Shown here: one piece after another, positions 53,019 through 62,350 of the stretch
Layout: each line of letters starts with the position of its first letter
Position numbering within the stretch: the first letter of the stretch is position 1
Assembly (NCBI RefSeq): GCF_009671205.1
Contig: NZ_CP045309.1
Span: 2,542,001-2,606,000, forward strand
DNA: 64,000 bases
Direction of reading: 5' to 3'
Origin: Micromonospora terminaliae
GTDB taxonomy: Bacteria > Actinomycetota > Actinomycetes > Mycobacteriales > Micromonosporaceae
Notes under the pieces: generated by a model
Told to the model about the DNA's origin: nothing
Seen by the model: only the letters and a program-made list of their open reading frames with translations
Database searches by the model: none
Translations under genes and position numbers: made by a program

Positions 53019-53438
53019 ATGAGGTTGACCCATGCGCCACTACGGATCATCATCGGCGCGTTCTTCCTGAATTCCGGGCTGTCCAAGCGGACCCTGGAGG
53101 GCGAGGCCGCCGCCGGCATGCACGGGATGGCGGTGGGCGCGATCCCGCAGCTGCGGCAGTTTCCGCCGGACCAGTTCGCGAAGTTGCTCTCCCGTTCCGA
53201 GATAGCGCTGGGCGCCGCGCTGCTCACCCCGTTCGTGCCGGCACTGCTGGCCGGCGCCGGGCTGACCGCCTTCGGGGCCGGCCTCGTGCAGCTCTACCTC
53301 AAGACGCCCGGCATGCGGGAGGGCAACAGCCTGAAGCCGTCCCAGGCCGGCATCGGGCTGGCCAAGGACAGCTGGCTGGTCGCCGCCGGGCTGACGCTGG
53401 TGCTGGACTCGCTGGCGCACAAGCGCCGGTTCACCTGA
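53019..53438 (+). CDS. DoxX-like membrane protein
   Basis: 139 residues. RIIIGAFFLNSGLSKRTLEGE is the DoxX opening, and there are three to four hydrophobic helices (LGAALLTPFVPALLAGAGLTAFGAG and others). DoxX proteins in actinobacteria take part in redox homeostasis at the membrane. The divergent neighbour mscR, which handles mycothiol adducts, fits a thiol-redox theme. It overlaps the end of the convergent transporter gene by eight bases. Confidence 0.85.
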   Translation: MRLTHAPLRIIIGAFFLNSGLSKRTLEGEAAAGMHGMAVGAIPQLRQFPPDQFAKLLSRSEIALGAALLTPFVPALLAGAGLTAFGAGLVQLYLKTPGMREGNSLKPSQAGIGLAKDSWLVAAGLTLVLDSLAHKRRFT

Positions 53439-54744
53439 CCGGACCCGCCACGGCGGCGGCGTTCACCGGCACGGCGCCGGCGGCGTAGCGGCGGCGGGCG
53501 GCGTTGCGGTAGCGCAGCACCTGCACCGCGCCCAGCCCCCAGAGCAGGTACTGCACGGCGAACGCCCAGCGGAACGCCGACAGTGGCGGCGTGCTCCGGC
53601 TGGCCGGGGTGGCCAGGTCGAGCACCACGCCGACCGCCAGGATGAGCAGGATCGAGGCGACGAACCCGCCCACGTTGACGATGCCGGTGGCGCTGCCGAT
53701 CCGGTGCACCGGGTTGAACGTGCGCGCGTAGTCGAAGCCGATCACCGAGCCGGGGCCGTTCACCGCGAGGACGACCACGAGGGCGACCAGCAGCCCGTGC
53801 GGCGCGCGGCCGGGCCAGGCCAGCACCACCGCCCAGACGGCGGCGGTGCCGGCGGTGATGGCGAACACGACGGCCGAGCGGTGGAACGGGTGCCGGGCGC
53901 ACAGGTGCGCGATCACCGGGCCGCAGACCAGGGTCACCACGGTCATCAGGGTGAGCAGGCCGGCCGCCGCGGTGGGCGAGAAGCCCTGACCCTGCACCAG
54001 GAACGGGTAACCCCAGAGCAGGGCGAACACCGAGCCGGAGAACTGGGTGACGAAGTGCGTCCAGAGGCCCAGCCGGGTGCCGGGCTGGGCCCAGGCGTCG
54101 GCGAGCTGCCGGCGTACGGTGGCCAGGTCGGGGGCGAGCGCCGTGGTGTGCTCGGCGTGCGGGGTGTCGCGGACCCCGACGAGCACCAGCAGCAGCACGG
54201 TCGCGCCGAGCGCCGCCGCGGTCAGGAACGCGGGCGTCCAGCCGGCGTGGTGCAGCAGGGCCACCAGGGGTACGGCGCCGAGCACCGCGCCGAGCTGCCC
54301 GATCGTGCCGGTGAGCTGCACCAGCAGGGGGTTGCGCCGGCCCGGGAACCAGAAGGCCACGATGCGCAGCACGCTGATGAAGGTCATGGCGTCGCCCAGG
54401 CCGACCAGCACCCGGGCGGCGACGGCGAGCCGGACGTCGGTGGCCACGGCGAAGCAGAGCTGACCGGCCACCATGAGCGCGCCGCCGGCCAGCAGGAGCC
54501 GGCGGGAGCCGAACCGGTCGAGCAGCACCCCGACGGGGACCTGCATGGCCGCGTAGACGGCGAGCTGCGCCACGCTGAAGGTGGCCAGGGCGGCGGCGTT
54601 GATGTGGAAGCGGTCCGCCGCGTCGACCCCGGTGACGCCGAGCGAGCTGCGGTGGAAGACCGCCGCCACGTACGCGGTGACGGCCACCGCGAAGACCAGG
54701 GCGGCGGAGCGGCGCGGGGCGACCGTACGGGCGGTCGTACTCAC
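53431..54744 (-). CDS. Major facilitator transporter (nitrate/sugar-phosphate-like MFS)
   Basis: 437 residues from a GTG overlapping the gntR stop (GTGA). About 12 helices; motif A reads VGVLLDRFGSRRLLLAGG, and loop residues GRRNPLLVQLTGTIGQLGAVLG and FNPVHRIGSATGIVNVGGF are as in anion-cation symporter-like carriers. The substrate is unknown; it should be an inducer or carbon source of the GntR regulator with which it forms an operon. Confidence 0.88.
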   Translation of the reverse strand: MSTTARTVAPRRSAALVFAVAVTAYVAAVFHRSSLGVTGVDAADRFHINAAALATFSVAQLAVYAAMQVPVGVLLDRFGSRRLLLAGGALMVAGQLCFAVATDVRLAVAARVLVGLGDAMTFISVLRIVAFWFPGRRNPLLVQLTGTIGQLGAVLGAVPLVALLHHAGWTPAFLTAAALGATVLLLVLVGVRDTPHAEHTTALAPDLATVRRQLADAWAQPGTRLGLWTHFVTQFSGSVFALLWGYPFLVQGQGFSPTAAAGLLTLMTVVTLVCGPVIAHLCARHPFHRSAVVFAITAGTAAVWAVVLAWPGRAPHGLLVALVVVLAVNGPGSVIGFDYARTFNPVHRIGSATGIVNVGGFVASILLILAVGVVLDLATPASRSTPPLSAFRWAFAVQYLLWGLGAVQVLRYRNAARRRYAAGAVPVNAAAVAGPVR

Positions 54745-55409
54745 CGCAGCGTCCGCAGCACGGTCGCGGCGTTGTCGATGTGCGCGCCGACCGCGTCGAG
54801 CCAGGCCTGCGGGTCGTCGCCGTCGAGGGCGGCGAGCTGGCCGGCGTGCTCGGTGAGGGCCACCTCGGCCCAGCCCGGCGAGAGCCGGAAGCTGGCCTCG
54901 CCCATCCGCAGCTGCCGGTCGCGAAGCCGGTGGTACAGCTCGGCGAGGATCTCGTTGCCGGCCGCCTCCACCACGGTGGCGTGGAAGGCCCGGTCGGCGG
55001 CCATCAGCGCGGTGACGTCGCCGGCCGCGTGCGCCCGGCGCATCTCGTCGAGCCAGCGGGCCAGGTCGTCGCGGATGGCGGCCCGGCGCGGCCACACCTG
55101 CTCGGCGGCGTGCAGCTCGACCAGGCGGCGGGCCTCGATGACATCGGCGATCTCCCGGGCGGAGACCGGCCGGATCAGCGCACCGCGCTTGGGGTAGAGC
55201 TTGACCAGGCCCTCGGCCTCCAGGCGCAGCAGCGCCTCCCGCACCGGCGTCCGGGACACCCCCGTCGCCTCGGCGATCTCGCCCTCGCTGATCAGCAGCC
55301 CGCCGGGGTAGACCTGCTCGAGAATCGCCCGCTTGAGGTGCTGGTACGCCCGCTCGGCGGCGGACGGAGCGGCCGGGCGCGCGCCGGACACCGGGGTGGG
55401 ATGCGTCAT
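54741..55409 (-). CDS. GntR-family regulator, FadR/FCD type
   Basis: 222 residues. The winged helix (YQHLKRAILEQVYPGGLLISEGEIAEATGVSRTPVREALLRLEAEGLV) is at residues 20-75, followed by an all-helical FCD domain with MAADRAFHATVVEAAG (metal-binding Asp and His) and LTEHAGQLAAL. It probably represses its operon with the downstream MFS gene. The AT-rich stretch ATGTATCTATGATGC just upstream of the start may hold its operator and promoter. Confidence 0.92.
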   Translation of the reverse strand: MTHPTPVSGARPAAPSAAERAYQHLKRAILEQVYPGGLLISEGEIAEATGVSRTPVREALLRLEAEGLVKLYPKRGALIRPVSAREIADVIEARRLVELHAAEQVWPRRAAIRDDLARWLDEMRRAHAAGDVTALMAADRAFHATVVEAAGNEILAELYHRLRDRQLRMGEASFRLSPGWAEVALTEHAGQLAALDGDDPQAWLDAVGAHIDNAATVLRTLR

Positions 55410-55476
55410 GTATCTATGATGCGTCGACGCGGGCCCGGCACCCCAGGCCACCAGCGGGAACGTGGCCCAGGCCACG

Positions 55477-56577
55477 TCAGCGGAGCACGAGCGCCCCGTC
55501 GGAGGCCCGGGTGAAGCGGGTGCCGGAGGGCCGGCCGAGGGTGTCGAGGAGGTCGGCGAGCCAACCGGCCTCGGCGGGTGTGGCGGCCTGCAGGCGCATC
55601 CGGCGCATCCGGACCGGGATCAGGCGCAGCCGCCGCAGCTCGCCGGTGGCGGCGTCGAGGGTGGGCAGGTGCAGCAGCCGCAGCTCCGGCCGGTACGCCT
55701 CCTGCCCGCCGATCCCCTCGTAGTCGTCGACGAGGTCGCCGCAGCCGTAGAGGACGAGCCGGCCGCGGTAGCGCTCGACCGGGCGCGGATGGTGGGACGA
55801 GTGGCCGTGCACCACGTGCACCCCGGCGTCGACCAGGGCGTGCGCGAACTCCACGTGCTCGTCCGGCACCTCGTGGCCCCAGTTGGTCCCCCAGTGCACC
55901 GACACCACCACGAGATCACCCGGCCGTACGGTGCCCGCCATCCGCTCGGCGAGCGCGCCGGCCGTCGCCGCCGACACCTCCGGCAGGTACGCCACGCCGG
56001 GCCGGCCGGCCTCCGCCGCCCACTGCGGGTAGACGCCGCTGGACACCGCGCCCGCCGACCAGACCAGCAGCCGGCGCTCACCGGCCAGCGGCACCACCGC
56101 CGGCCGCCACGCCTCCGCCGCGTCCCGGCCGGCGCCGGCGGTCCGGATCCCCGCGCCGCGCAGCGCGTCCAGGGTGTCAGCCAGCCCGACCGGGCCGAAG
56201 TCCAGCACGTGGTTGTTGCCGAGGGCGCACACGTCGAGCCGCGCGGCGGTGAGGCAGGGCAGGTTCGCCGGGTGCATCCGGTAGTGGATGCCCTTGCCGG
56301 GATGGTGCTCGCCGCGGGCCGTCACCGCCGTCTCCAGGTTGACGATCCGGGCGGCCGGACGTTCCGCGTCCAGCAGCCGCAGCGCCTCGCCCCACGGCCA
56401 CTCGGGCGGGACCGGGCGCGGCACCGGGCCGGACGCGGACTCCGCCAGCGCCACGTACCGGCGGGCGTCGGTCACCAGCTGCTCCCGTAGCGCGGGTGAC
56501 CCCGGGCGGGGCAGGATCTGGTCCACGCCGCGGCCGGTCATCACGTCACCGGCGAGGAAGAGCGTCACCTCGGCCAT
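55477..56577 (-). CDS. CapA-family metallophosphatase-like protein
   Basis: 366 residues. The PGA_cap fold is seen from LFLAGDVMTGRGVDQIL, NLETAVTARG, LDVCALGNNHVLDFG, SVHWGTNW and HGHSSHHPRPVERYRG, with Asp, Glu, Asn and His residues of the metallophosphatase type. Despite the poly-gamma-glutamate name, actinobacterial members have no shown polymer role. No signal peptide is seen, so it is likely cytoplasmic. It stands alone. Confidence 0.88.
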   Translation of the reverse strand: MAEVTLFLAGDVMTGRGVDQILPRPGSPALREQLVTDARRYVALAESASGPVPRPVPPEWPWGEALRLLDAERPAARIVNLETAVTARGEHHPGKGIHYRMHPANLPCLTAARLDVCALGNNHVLDFGPVGLADTLDALRGAGIRTAGAGRDAAEAWRPAVVPLAGERRLLVWSAGAVSSGVYPQWAAEAGRPGVAYLPEVSAATAGALAERMAGTVRPGDLVVVSVHWGTNWGHEVPDEHVEFAHALVDAGVHVVHGHSSHHPRPVERYRGRLVLYGCGDLVDDYEGIGGQEAYRPELRLLHLPTLDAATGELRRLRLIPVRMRRMRLQAATPAEAGWLADLLDTLGRPSGTRFTRASDGALVLR

Positions 56578-56640
56578 GTCCCGGGTGTTCCCGCCGCGCG
56601 CCGCACCACGCGTGAGACCGGCCGGGGTACCAGGGCCGCC

Positions 56641-57128
56641 ATGACGACGGACGTGACGATCGTGGTGGCCACCCGCAACCGCCGGGACCAGCTGCTCGCC
56701 CTGCTGCCCCGGCACACCGCCCCGGTGATCGTGGTGGACAACGGCTCCGGCGACGGCACGCCGGCCGCCGTGGCACGGGAGTTCCCCTCGGTCCGGGTGG
56801 TGGAGCTGGGCCACAACGCGGGCGCCGGTGCGGCCCGCAACGTCGGGGTGGGGCTGGCCCGCACGCCGTACGTGCGCGCAACCGGGTGCTCCCCGCGGCG
56901 CTGCGCCGGCCGGCCCGGGTGCTGCGCGCGGTGGTCGCCGACGCCTGGCGGGACCCGGCCGGGCGGGCGGGGCTGCGCGACGCGGTCCGGCAGGCCGGTT
57001 GGGTGCTGCGGGGCCGGCGGCGGCTGCCGGCCGGGCTGGAGGCCGCGCTCGTCGCGCTGTCCCGCGCCGACGCCGCAATGCCCCGTTCCGCCGGAGTTCC
57101 CCGGCCGGCGGGGTCCGCGGCGGCCTGA
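56641..57128 (+). pseudogene. Broken family 2 glycosyltransferase
   Basis: The N-terminus TIVVATRNRRDQLLALLPRH, VIVVDNGSGDGTPAAV and NAGAGAARNVGVGLARTPYV is a GT-A family 2 start. At about 56878 the expected DDD motif and catalytic centre are absent. The C-terminal part (VLPAALRRPARVLRAVVADAWRDPAGR...) continues in a different frame, to the stop at 57128. An out-of-frame internal deletion of about 100 or more codons is the simplest reading. A frame-continuing product from the first ATG runs on to 57840 antisense to nothing known and overlaps ltrA, so it is not a gene. Confidence 0.75.
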
Positions 57129-57178
57129 GCTGGTTATCGTGTGGGCGCAGCTGACCGGCCGGCGGCGAGGAGCACCGG

Positions 57179-58342
57179 GTGAAGAACACCGCGTCCTTCC
57201 GGGCCTGGTACCGCCCGATGCGGGCCCGCCGGCGCGACGAGGAGCACCGGGCGGCCACCCCGCTGGAGCTCTTCTTCGACCTCTGTTTCGTGGTCGCGGT
57301 GGCGCTGACGTCGGAGGGTCTGCACCACAACGTCGCGGAGGGGCACGTCGGGCACGGCCTGATCGGTTACCTGAGCGTCTTCTTCGCGATCTGGTGGGCC
57401 TGGGTGAACTTCACCTGGTTCGCCTCCGCCTACGACACCGACGACGACGTCTACCGGCTGACCGTGCTGGTGCAGATCGCCGGGGCGCTGATCCTCGCCT
57501 CCGGCGTGCCGCGCGCCTTCTCCGACGGCGACTTCACGACGATCACCTACGGGTACGTCGTGATGCGGCTGGGCTCGGTGGTGAACTGGCTGCGGGCTGC
57601 CGGCGGCGACCCGGCGCACCGGGCCACCGCACTGACGTTCGCGATCGGCGTGGGCGTGGTGCAGGCCGGCTGGCTGCTCCGGCTCCTCCTGCCGCACGCC
57701 TGGCTCGCGCCCGCGTTCGTGCTGCTGGTCCTCGCGGACCTGCTGGTGCCCGTGCTGGGCGAACGGCGCCGGCAGACCACCTGGCACCCGCACCACATCG
57801 CCGAGCGGTACCAGCTGTTCACCCTCATCGTGCTCGGTGAGGTGGTGCTCTCCACGTCGGTGGCGATCCAGCGCGGGGTGGACGCGGGCAACGGGCAGCT
57901 GTGGTCGCTCGCCGCGGCCGGCACGCTGATCGTCTTCGCGATCTGGTGGCTCTACTTCGACCGGCCCGACCCGCTGCCGCCCGCGTCGGTGCGCGGGGCG
58001 CTGTCCTGGGGCTACGGGCACTACTTCGCCTTCAGCTCGATCGCCGCGGTCGGCGCCGGGCTGGCGGTGGCGGTCGACCACGACCTGCACACCGGGCACG
58101 TCTCCGGCCGGGTGGCCGGCTACGCCGTCGCCGTGCCGGTGGCGGTCTTCCTGGTCACGCTCTGGGCGCTGCACCTGCCGGCCAAGCACGGCGCCGGGCT
58201 GGTGCTGTTCCCCGGCGCGGCGGCGCTGGTGCTGCTGGCGCCGTGGCTGGTAGCGCCGGTCGACCTGATCGCCGCGGTGCTGGTCGTGCTGGTGGCCGTC
58301 ACGCTGGTCCTGCGTCACCGCGCGGCGACCAGAATCGCCTGA
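57179..58342 (+). CDS. ltrA: Low temperature requirement protein A (LtrA) family membrane protein
   Basis: 387 residues from a GTG at 57179 after GAGGAG. ATPLELFFDLCFVVAVALTSEGL and WWAWVNFTWFASAYDTDDDVYRL are the LtrA signatures. About ten hydrophobic helices follow, with HHIAERYQLFTLIVLGEVVLSTS in the middle. The family was named for a Listeria cold-growth mutant, but its biochemical role is unknown. Its 3' end overlaps the convergent hydrolase gene by 44 bases. Confidence 0.93.
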   Translation: MKNTASFRAWYRPMRARRRDEEHRAATPLELFFDLCFVVAVALTSEGLHHNVAEGHVGHGLIGYLSVFFAIWWAWVNFTWFASAYDTDDDVYRLTVLVQIAGALILASGVPRAFSDGDFTTITYGYVVMRLGSVVNWLRAAGGDPAHRATALTFAIGVGVVQAGWLLRLLLPHAWLAPAFVLLVLADLLVPVLGERRRQTTWHPHHIAERYQLFTLIVLGEVVLSTSVAIQRGVDAGNGQLWSLAAAGTLIVFAIWWLYFDRPDPLPPASVRGALSWGYGHYFAFSSIAAVGAGLAVAVDHDLHTGHVSGRVAGYAVAVPVAVFLVTLWALHLPAKHGAGLVLFPGAAALVLLAPWLVAPVDLIAAVLVVLVAVTLVLRHRAATRIA

Positions 58343-59162
58343 CCAGGGCCTCGAACTCGGCGGCCCGCTCGATCTGCGGCATGTGGCCGGTGTCGCGGAA
58401 CAGGTGACCCTGCGCCGCGGGCAGCCGGGACCGGGCGTACGAGAGGTGGGCGGTGGGCAGGACCAGGTCCCGGTCGCCCCAGACGACCAGGGTGGGCAGG
58501 CCGAGCGCCGCCACCGCGTCGAGCAGTTCGGCCCGCCACTCGGGCCGTACGCCGCGCCAGGTGCCGAGGCTGCGGACCACCTCCAGCAGCACCCGGGCGG
58601 CGTGCGGCTGCCGGGCCGCGGCCAGGGCGGTGGCGAGCCGGGCCTCGGTGACGTACGACGGGTCGTGGAAGATGGCCCGCTCGGTGCGGCGGGCGATCGC
58701 CGGGTGCGGGCGCAGCAGCAGCCGGGCGAGGGGCCGCACCGCGAGCAGCCGCAACGCGAAGGTGACCTCCCGGCCGAAGCCGGCGCTGTTGACCAGCACG
58801 AGGCTGGCCGCCCGGTGCGGCCCGTCGGCGGCGAGCCGCATCGCCACCGCCCCGCCCAGGGAGTTGCCGACCAGGTGGGCCGGACCGGTGACACCGGCCG
58901 CGTCGAGGAACTCGGCGACGGCCGCGGCCAGGGTCGGCAGCGTGTGCCGCTCGTCCAGCGGCGTGGAGCCGCCGTGCCCCGGCAGGTCCACGGCGAGCAC
59001 CCGGTGGTCGCGGGCCAGCCCCGCGTGCACGTCGGCGAAGTCCTCGAGGGTCCGGCCGATGCCGTGCAGGAGCACCACCGGCGGGCCGTCGCCGGCGATC
59101 CGGCAGCGCACCCGCCGCCCGGCGACGGTGAGTTCGTCGGCCGGCGGCAGGGCGAGGGTCAC
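58299..59162 (-). CDS. Alpha/beta-fold hydrolase
   Basis: 287 residues. VVLLHGIGRTLEDFADVHAG (oxyanion hole), VGNSLGGAVAMRLA (nucleophile Ser in GNSLGG), WGDRDLVLP (Asp) and DTGHMPQIERAAEF (His) complete the triad. Substrate unknown. It overlaps the upstream SDR gene by four bases, so with the SDR and the monooxygenase it forms a three-gene operon for oxidising and hydrolysing a hydrophobic ketone or ester. Confidence 0.9.
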   Translation of the reverse strand: MTLALPPADELTVAGRRVRCRIAGDGPPVVLLHGIGRTLEDFADVHAGLARDHRVLAVDLPGHGGSTPLDERHTLPTLAAAVAEFLDAAGVTGPAHLVGNSLGGAVAMRLAADGPHRAASLVLVNSAGFGREVTFALRLLAVRPLARLLLRPHPAIARRTERAIFHDPSYVTEARLATALAAARQPHAARVLLEVVRSLGTWRGVRPEWRAELLDAVAALGLPTLVVWGDRDLVLPTAHLSYARSRLPAAQGHLFRDTGHMPQIERAAEFEALVRRFWSPRGDAGPA

Positions 59163-60052
59163 GCCGGCCGCCCCGGGTCCGACGGGACCGGTTCGGCGGG
59201 CGGCCGCGGGGCCGGCACGGTGGCGGGGCGCGGTCGCATGCCCAGGGCCAGCACCCGTCCGTACCCGGCGGGGGCCACCCGGGCGAGCAGGTCGGGCAGC
59301 TTCGCCGACCAGCCGATCAGCACCCGGCCGCGGCGGCGCTCGACCCCGCGCAGGATCACCTCGGCGGCCTTCGCCGGGTCGATGGAGAGCAGCTTCTCGA
59401 ACTGCCGGCGGCCGGCCTCGTACTCCTCGATCGGGACGCCGCTGCCCACGCGGGCGCTGCTCGCGATCCGGGTGCGGATGCCACCCGGGTGCACCGAGGT
59501 GACCCCGACCCCGTCGTCGGCCAGCTCGTGCCGCAGGGCCTCGGTGAAGCCCCGCACGGCGAACTTGCTGGCCGAGTAGGCCGCCTGCCCGGCGGGCGCG
59601 ATCAGCCCGAAGAGGCTGGACACGTTGACCAGGTGAGCCCCGGGTTCGGCCTTGAGCGCGGGCAGCAGCGCGTGGGTCAGCCGCACCACGGCCCGGAAGT
59701 TGATGTCGATGACCCAGAGGAACTCGTCCAGGGTGACCTGGTCGAACCGGCCGCCCAGTGCCACGCCGGCGTTGTTGACCAGCAGCCGGATCCGCGGGTG
59801 CGCCGCGAGGATCTCGGCGGCCACACGGTCGGTGGCGCCGGCGTCGGCCAGGTCGACCACGTGGGTCTCGACGCGCCGGTCGGGGTGCGCGGCGCGGATC
59901 GCGGCCACCACGGCGGCCAGCCGCTCGGCGTCCCGGTCGAGCAGGACCAGGTCGGCGCCGCGCCGGGACAGCCCGTGCGCCAGGGCCTCGCCGATGCCGC
60001 TGGCCGCGCCGGTCAGCACCGCGGTGCCGCCGGGGAAGACGAAGTCACGCAT
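59159..60052 (-). CDS. Short-chain dehydrogenase/reductase
   Basis: 297 residues. TGAASGIGEALAHGL (cofactor loop), LVNNAGVAL, VNVSSLFGL and YSASKFAVRGFTEAL (catalytic Tyr and Lys) are in order. The C-terminal extension (SAKLPDLLARVAPAGYGRVLALGMRPRP) may touch the membrane. An alcohol-to-ketone step ahead of the Baeyer-Villiger-type monooxygenase upstream is a reasonable guess. Confidence 0.92.
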   Translation of the reverse strand: MRDFVFPGGTAVLTGAASGIGEALAHGLSRRGADLVLLDRDAERLAAVVAAIRAAHPDRRVETHVVDLADAGATDRVAAEILAAHPRIRLLVNNAGVALGGRFDQVTLDEFLWVIDINFRAVVRLTHALLPALKAEPGAHLVNVSSLFGLIAPAGQAAYSASKFAVRGFTEALRHELADDGVGVTSVHPGGIRTRIASSARVGSGVPIEEYEAGRRQFEKLLSIDPAKAAEVILRGVERRRGRVLIGWSAKLPDLLARVAPAGYGRVLALGMRPRPATVPAPRPPAEPVPSDPGRPA

Positions 60053-60067
60053 GACGCTCCTCGGGAG

Positions 60068-61564
60068 TCAGGCGACGGGCGCGGGCCGGTCGGCGACGGT
60101 GGCGGGGGTGCCCGCGCGGGAGAAGCGCACGCCGGCGTCGGTGAGCCGCCCGTGCCGCATCAGCAGCACGTCGCGGGGGTAGTTCTGGTGCAGCCGCCAG
60201 GGCGCCGCCGGGCCCTGCTTGGGCAACCGGTCGACGGCGCGCAGCACGTAGCCGGACTGCAGGTCGATGATCGGCACGAGCTCGTCGGAGTCCGGGGCGA
60301 GCGGCGTGACGATCTGCTGGCCGGTGTCGTCGAGGTGGCGCAGCAGCCGGCAGACGTACGTGGCGACCAGGTCGGCCTTCAGCGTCCAGGAGGCGTTGGT
60401 GTAGCCGATGGTCATGGCGAAGTTCGGCACGCCGGAGAGCATCATGCCCTTGTAGGCGACGGTCGAGGCGAGGTCGACCTCGGCGCCGTCCACCGCGAGG
60501 GTCATGCCGCCGAGGGCGAGGAGGTTCAGGCCGGTCGCGGTGACCACGATGTCGGCGGGCAGTTCCGCGCCGGAGGTGAGCCGGATGCCCCGCTCGGTGA
60601 AGGTGTCGATGGTGTCGGTGACCACCGCGGCTGTCCCGGCGCTGAGGGCGGCGAACAGGTCGCCGTCGGGTACCACGCAGAGCCGCTGGTCCCAGGGGTT
60701 GTAGCGGGGCGAGAAGTGCCGGTCGAGGTCGTAGCCGACCGGCAGCCTGCCCCTGGCCGCCCGGCGGAGGAACGTCTTCACGAGGCCCGGTGCGCGCCGG
60801 CTGAGCTGGAAGTTGGCCACCGCGAGCGCGACGTTCTTCCAGCGCGTCACCGCGTACGCGGCCTTCGCCGGGAGCCGGCGACGCGCCGCGTCGGCGAACC
60901 GGTCGCGGGAGGGCAACGCGATGACGTACGTGGGTGAGCGCTGGAGCATGGTGACGTGGGCGGCCCGTTCGGCCATGGCCGGGACCAGGGTGACCGCGGT
61001 GGCCCCGCTGCCGATCACGACCACCCGCTTGCCGGCGTAGTCGAGATCCTCGGGCCAGTGCTGGGGGTGCACGAGCCGGCCGGCGTACCGCTCGACGCCG
61101 GGGAACTCGGGTGTGTAGCCCTCGTCGTAGCGGTAGTAGCCGGAGTTGGTGAACAGGAAACCGCAGGTCAGGACCACGTCCTCGCCGGTGTCGTCGCGCC
61201 GGGCGTGCACCGTCCAGCGCGCCGTGACGCTGTCCCACTCGGCCCGCAGGGCCCGGTGGTGGAAGCGGATGTGCTGCTGCACGCCGTACTCCCGGGCGGT
61301 CTCCCGGACGTAGGACCGGATGGCGTCGCCGTCGGCGATCGCCTTCGGGTTGGTCCACGGCTTGAACGAGTAGCCGAGGGTGAACATGTCGGAGTCGGAG
61401 CGGATGCCCGGGTAGCGGAACAGATCCCAGGTGCCGCCGACGGCGCCGCGGGCCTCCAGCACCGCGTACGTCTTGCCGGGGCACTCGCGTTGCAGGTGGA
61501 CGGCGGCGCCGACGCCGGAGAGCCCGGCACCGACGATGAGGACGTCGACGTGGTCGGAGGCCAT
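60068..61564 (-). CDS. ethA: EthA-like FAD-containing Baeyer-Villiger monooxygenase
   Basis: 498 residues, GGGAG six bases before the ATG at 61564. The sequence has LIVGAGLSGVGAAVHLQ (FAD), GRLVHPQHWPEDLDY (Baeyer-Villiger fingerprint) and VVVIGSGATAVTLVPAM (NADPH). The fingerprint closely matches mycobacterial EthA. EthA oxidises ketones and activates thioamide prodrugs. It is divergent from an EthR-like repressor with a palindromic site between, the same layout as ethA-ethR in M. tuberculosis. Confidence 0.92.
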   Translation of the reverse strand: MASDHVDVLIVGAGLSGVGAAVHLQRECPGKTYAVLEARGAVGGTWDLFRYPGIRSDSDMFTLGYSFKPWTNPKAIADGDAIRSYVRETAREYGVQQHIRFHHRALRAEWDSVTARWTVHARRDDTGEDVVLTCGFLFTNSGYYRYDEGYTPEFPGVERYAGRLVHPQHWPEDLDYAGKRVVVIGSGATAVTLVPAMAERAAHVTMLQRSPTYVIALPSRDRFADAARRRLPAKAAYAVTRWKNVALAVANFQLSRRAPGLVKTFLRRAARGRLPVGYDLDRHFSPRYNPWDQRLCVVPDGDLFAALSAGTAAVVTDTIDTFTERGIRLTSGAELPADIVVTATGLNLLALGGMTLAVDGAEVDLASTVAYKGMMLSGVPNFAMTIGYTNASWTLKADLVATYVCRLLRHLDDTGQQIVTPLAPDSDELVPIIDLQSGYVLRAVDRLPKQGPAAPWRLHQNYPRDVLLMRHGRLTDAGVRFSRAGTPATVADRPAPVA

Positions 61565-61630
61565 GGCATCTCCCGTTCGGCCGGCAGTGGACCGGACACT
61601 ATCCAGCACCGTCGACGCCAGTCAACACCA

Positions 61631-61648
61631 TGTCGAGTGGAATCGACA
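61631..61648. promoter_or_regulatory. Candidate EthR-like operator
   Basis: TGTCGA-N6-TCGACA, a perfect palindrome, followed by a further half site GGTGTCGA at 61650-61657 and preceded by GTCGACGCCAG. It lies in the 114-base region between the divergent monooxygenase and regulator genes. The M. tuberculosis ethA-ethR operator likewise contains repeated GTGTCGA-type half sites. Confidence 0.7.
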
Positions 61649-61678
61649 GGGTGTCGAACGGGTGTAACATCGGCCGAC

Positions 61679-62350
61679 ATGACACCCGCCCGTACGTCGA
61701 CCGGCAGCGCGCCGACGCGCGGGCGGCGGCCCGGCCGCTCCACCGGCGACGACCGGGAGGTGGCCATCCTCGCCACCGCCGAGCGGCTGCTGGGGCAGCG
61801 GCCCTTCGGCGAGATCTCCATCGACGACCTGGCCCGGGGTGCCGGCATCTCCCGGCCCACGTTCTACTTCTACTTCCCCTCCAAGGACGCCGTGCTGCTC
61901 ACCCTGCTCGACCGGGTGACCGAGGAGGCCGACGCGGCCGCCGGCGACGCGCTGGTCCGGCTCGCCGAGGACCCGCGGGCCCGCTGGCGGGAACTGATCG
62001 CCCGGTTCCACGCCACCTTCGGCGGCCACCGCGACGTGGTGCTGGCCTGCGCCCAGGTGCGCGGCACCAACGCCGAGGTGCGCCGGCTCTGGGCCGAGGT
62101 CCTGGAACGCTGGGTACGCGCCGTCGAGGCGGCCGTCGAGGGGGAACGCGCGCGCGGCGCGGCCCCGGACGGGCTGCCCGCCCGGGACCTCGCCATCGCG
62201 CTGAACTCGATGAACGAGCGGGTGTGGTACGCGACCTTCGCCGGCGACGGGCCGGCCGTGGCCGAGCGGGACGTCGTCGACGTGCTGCTCGACGTCTGGC
62301 TGACTGCGATCTACCGGACCACCACCCCGCCGGTCAGCCCGTCCGGGTGA
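61679..62350 (+). CDS. ethR: TetR-family repressor, EthR-like
   Basis: 223 residues. The DNA-binding region DDREVAILATAERLLGQRPF, ISIDDLARGAGISRPTFYFYFPSKDAVLLTLLDRV is close to EthR over its whole length. The C-terminal half keeps ALNSMNERVWYATFAGD. It should repress the divergent monooxygenase gene and bind a hydrophobic ligand. Its 3' end overlaps the convergent gene at 62334 by 17 bases. Confidence 0.93.
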   Translation: MTPARTSTGSAPTRGRRPGRSTGDDREVAILATAERLLGQRPFGEISIDDLARGAGISRPTFYFYFPSKDAVLLTLLDRVTEEADAAAGDALVRLAEDPRARWRELIARFHATFGGHRDVVLACAQVRGTNAEVRRLWAEVLERWVRAVEAAVEGERARGAAPDGLPARDLAIALNSMNERVWYATFAGDGPAVAERDVVDVLLDVWLTAIYRTTTPPVSPSG

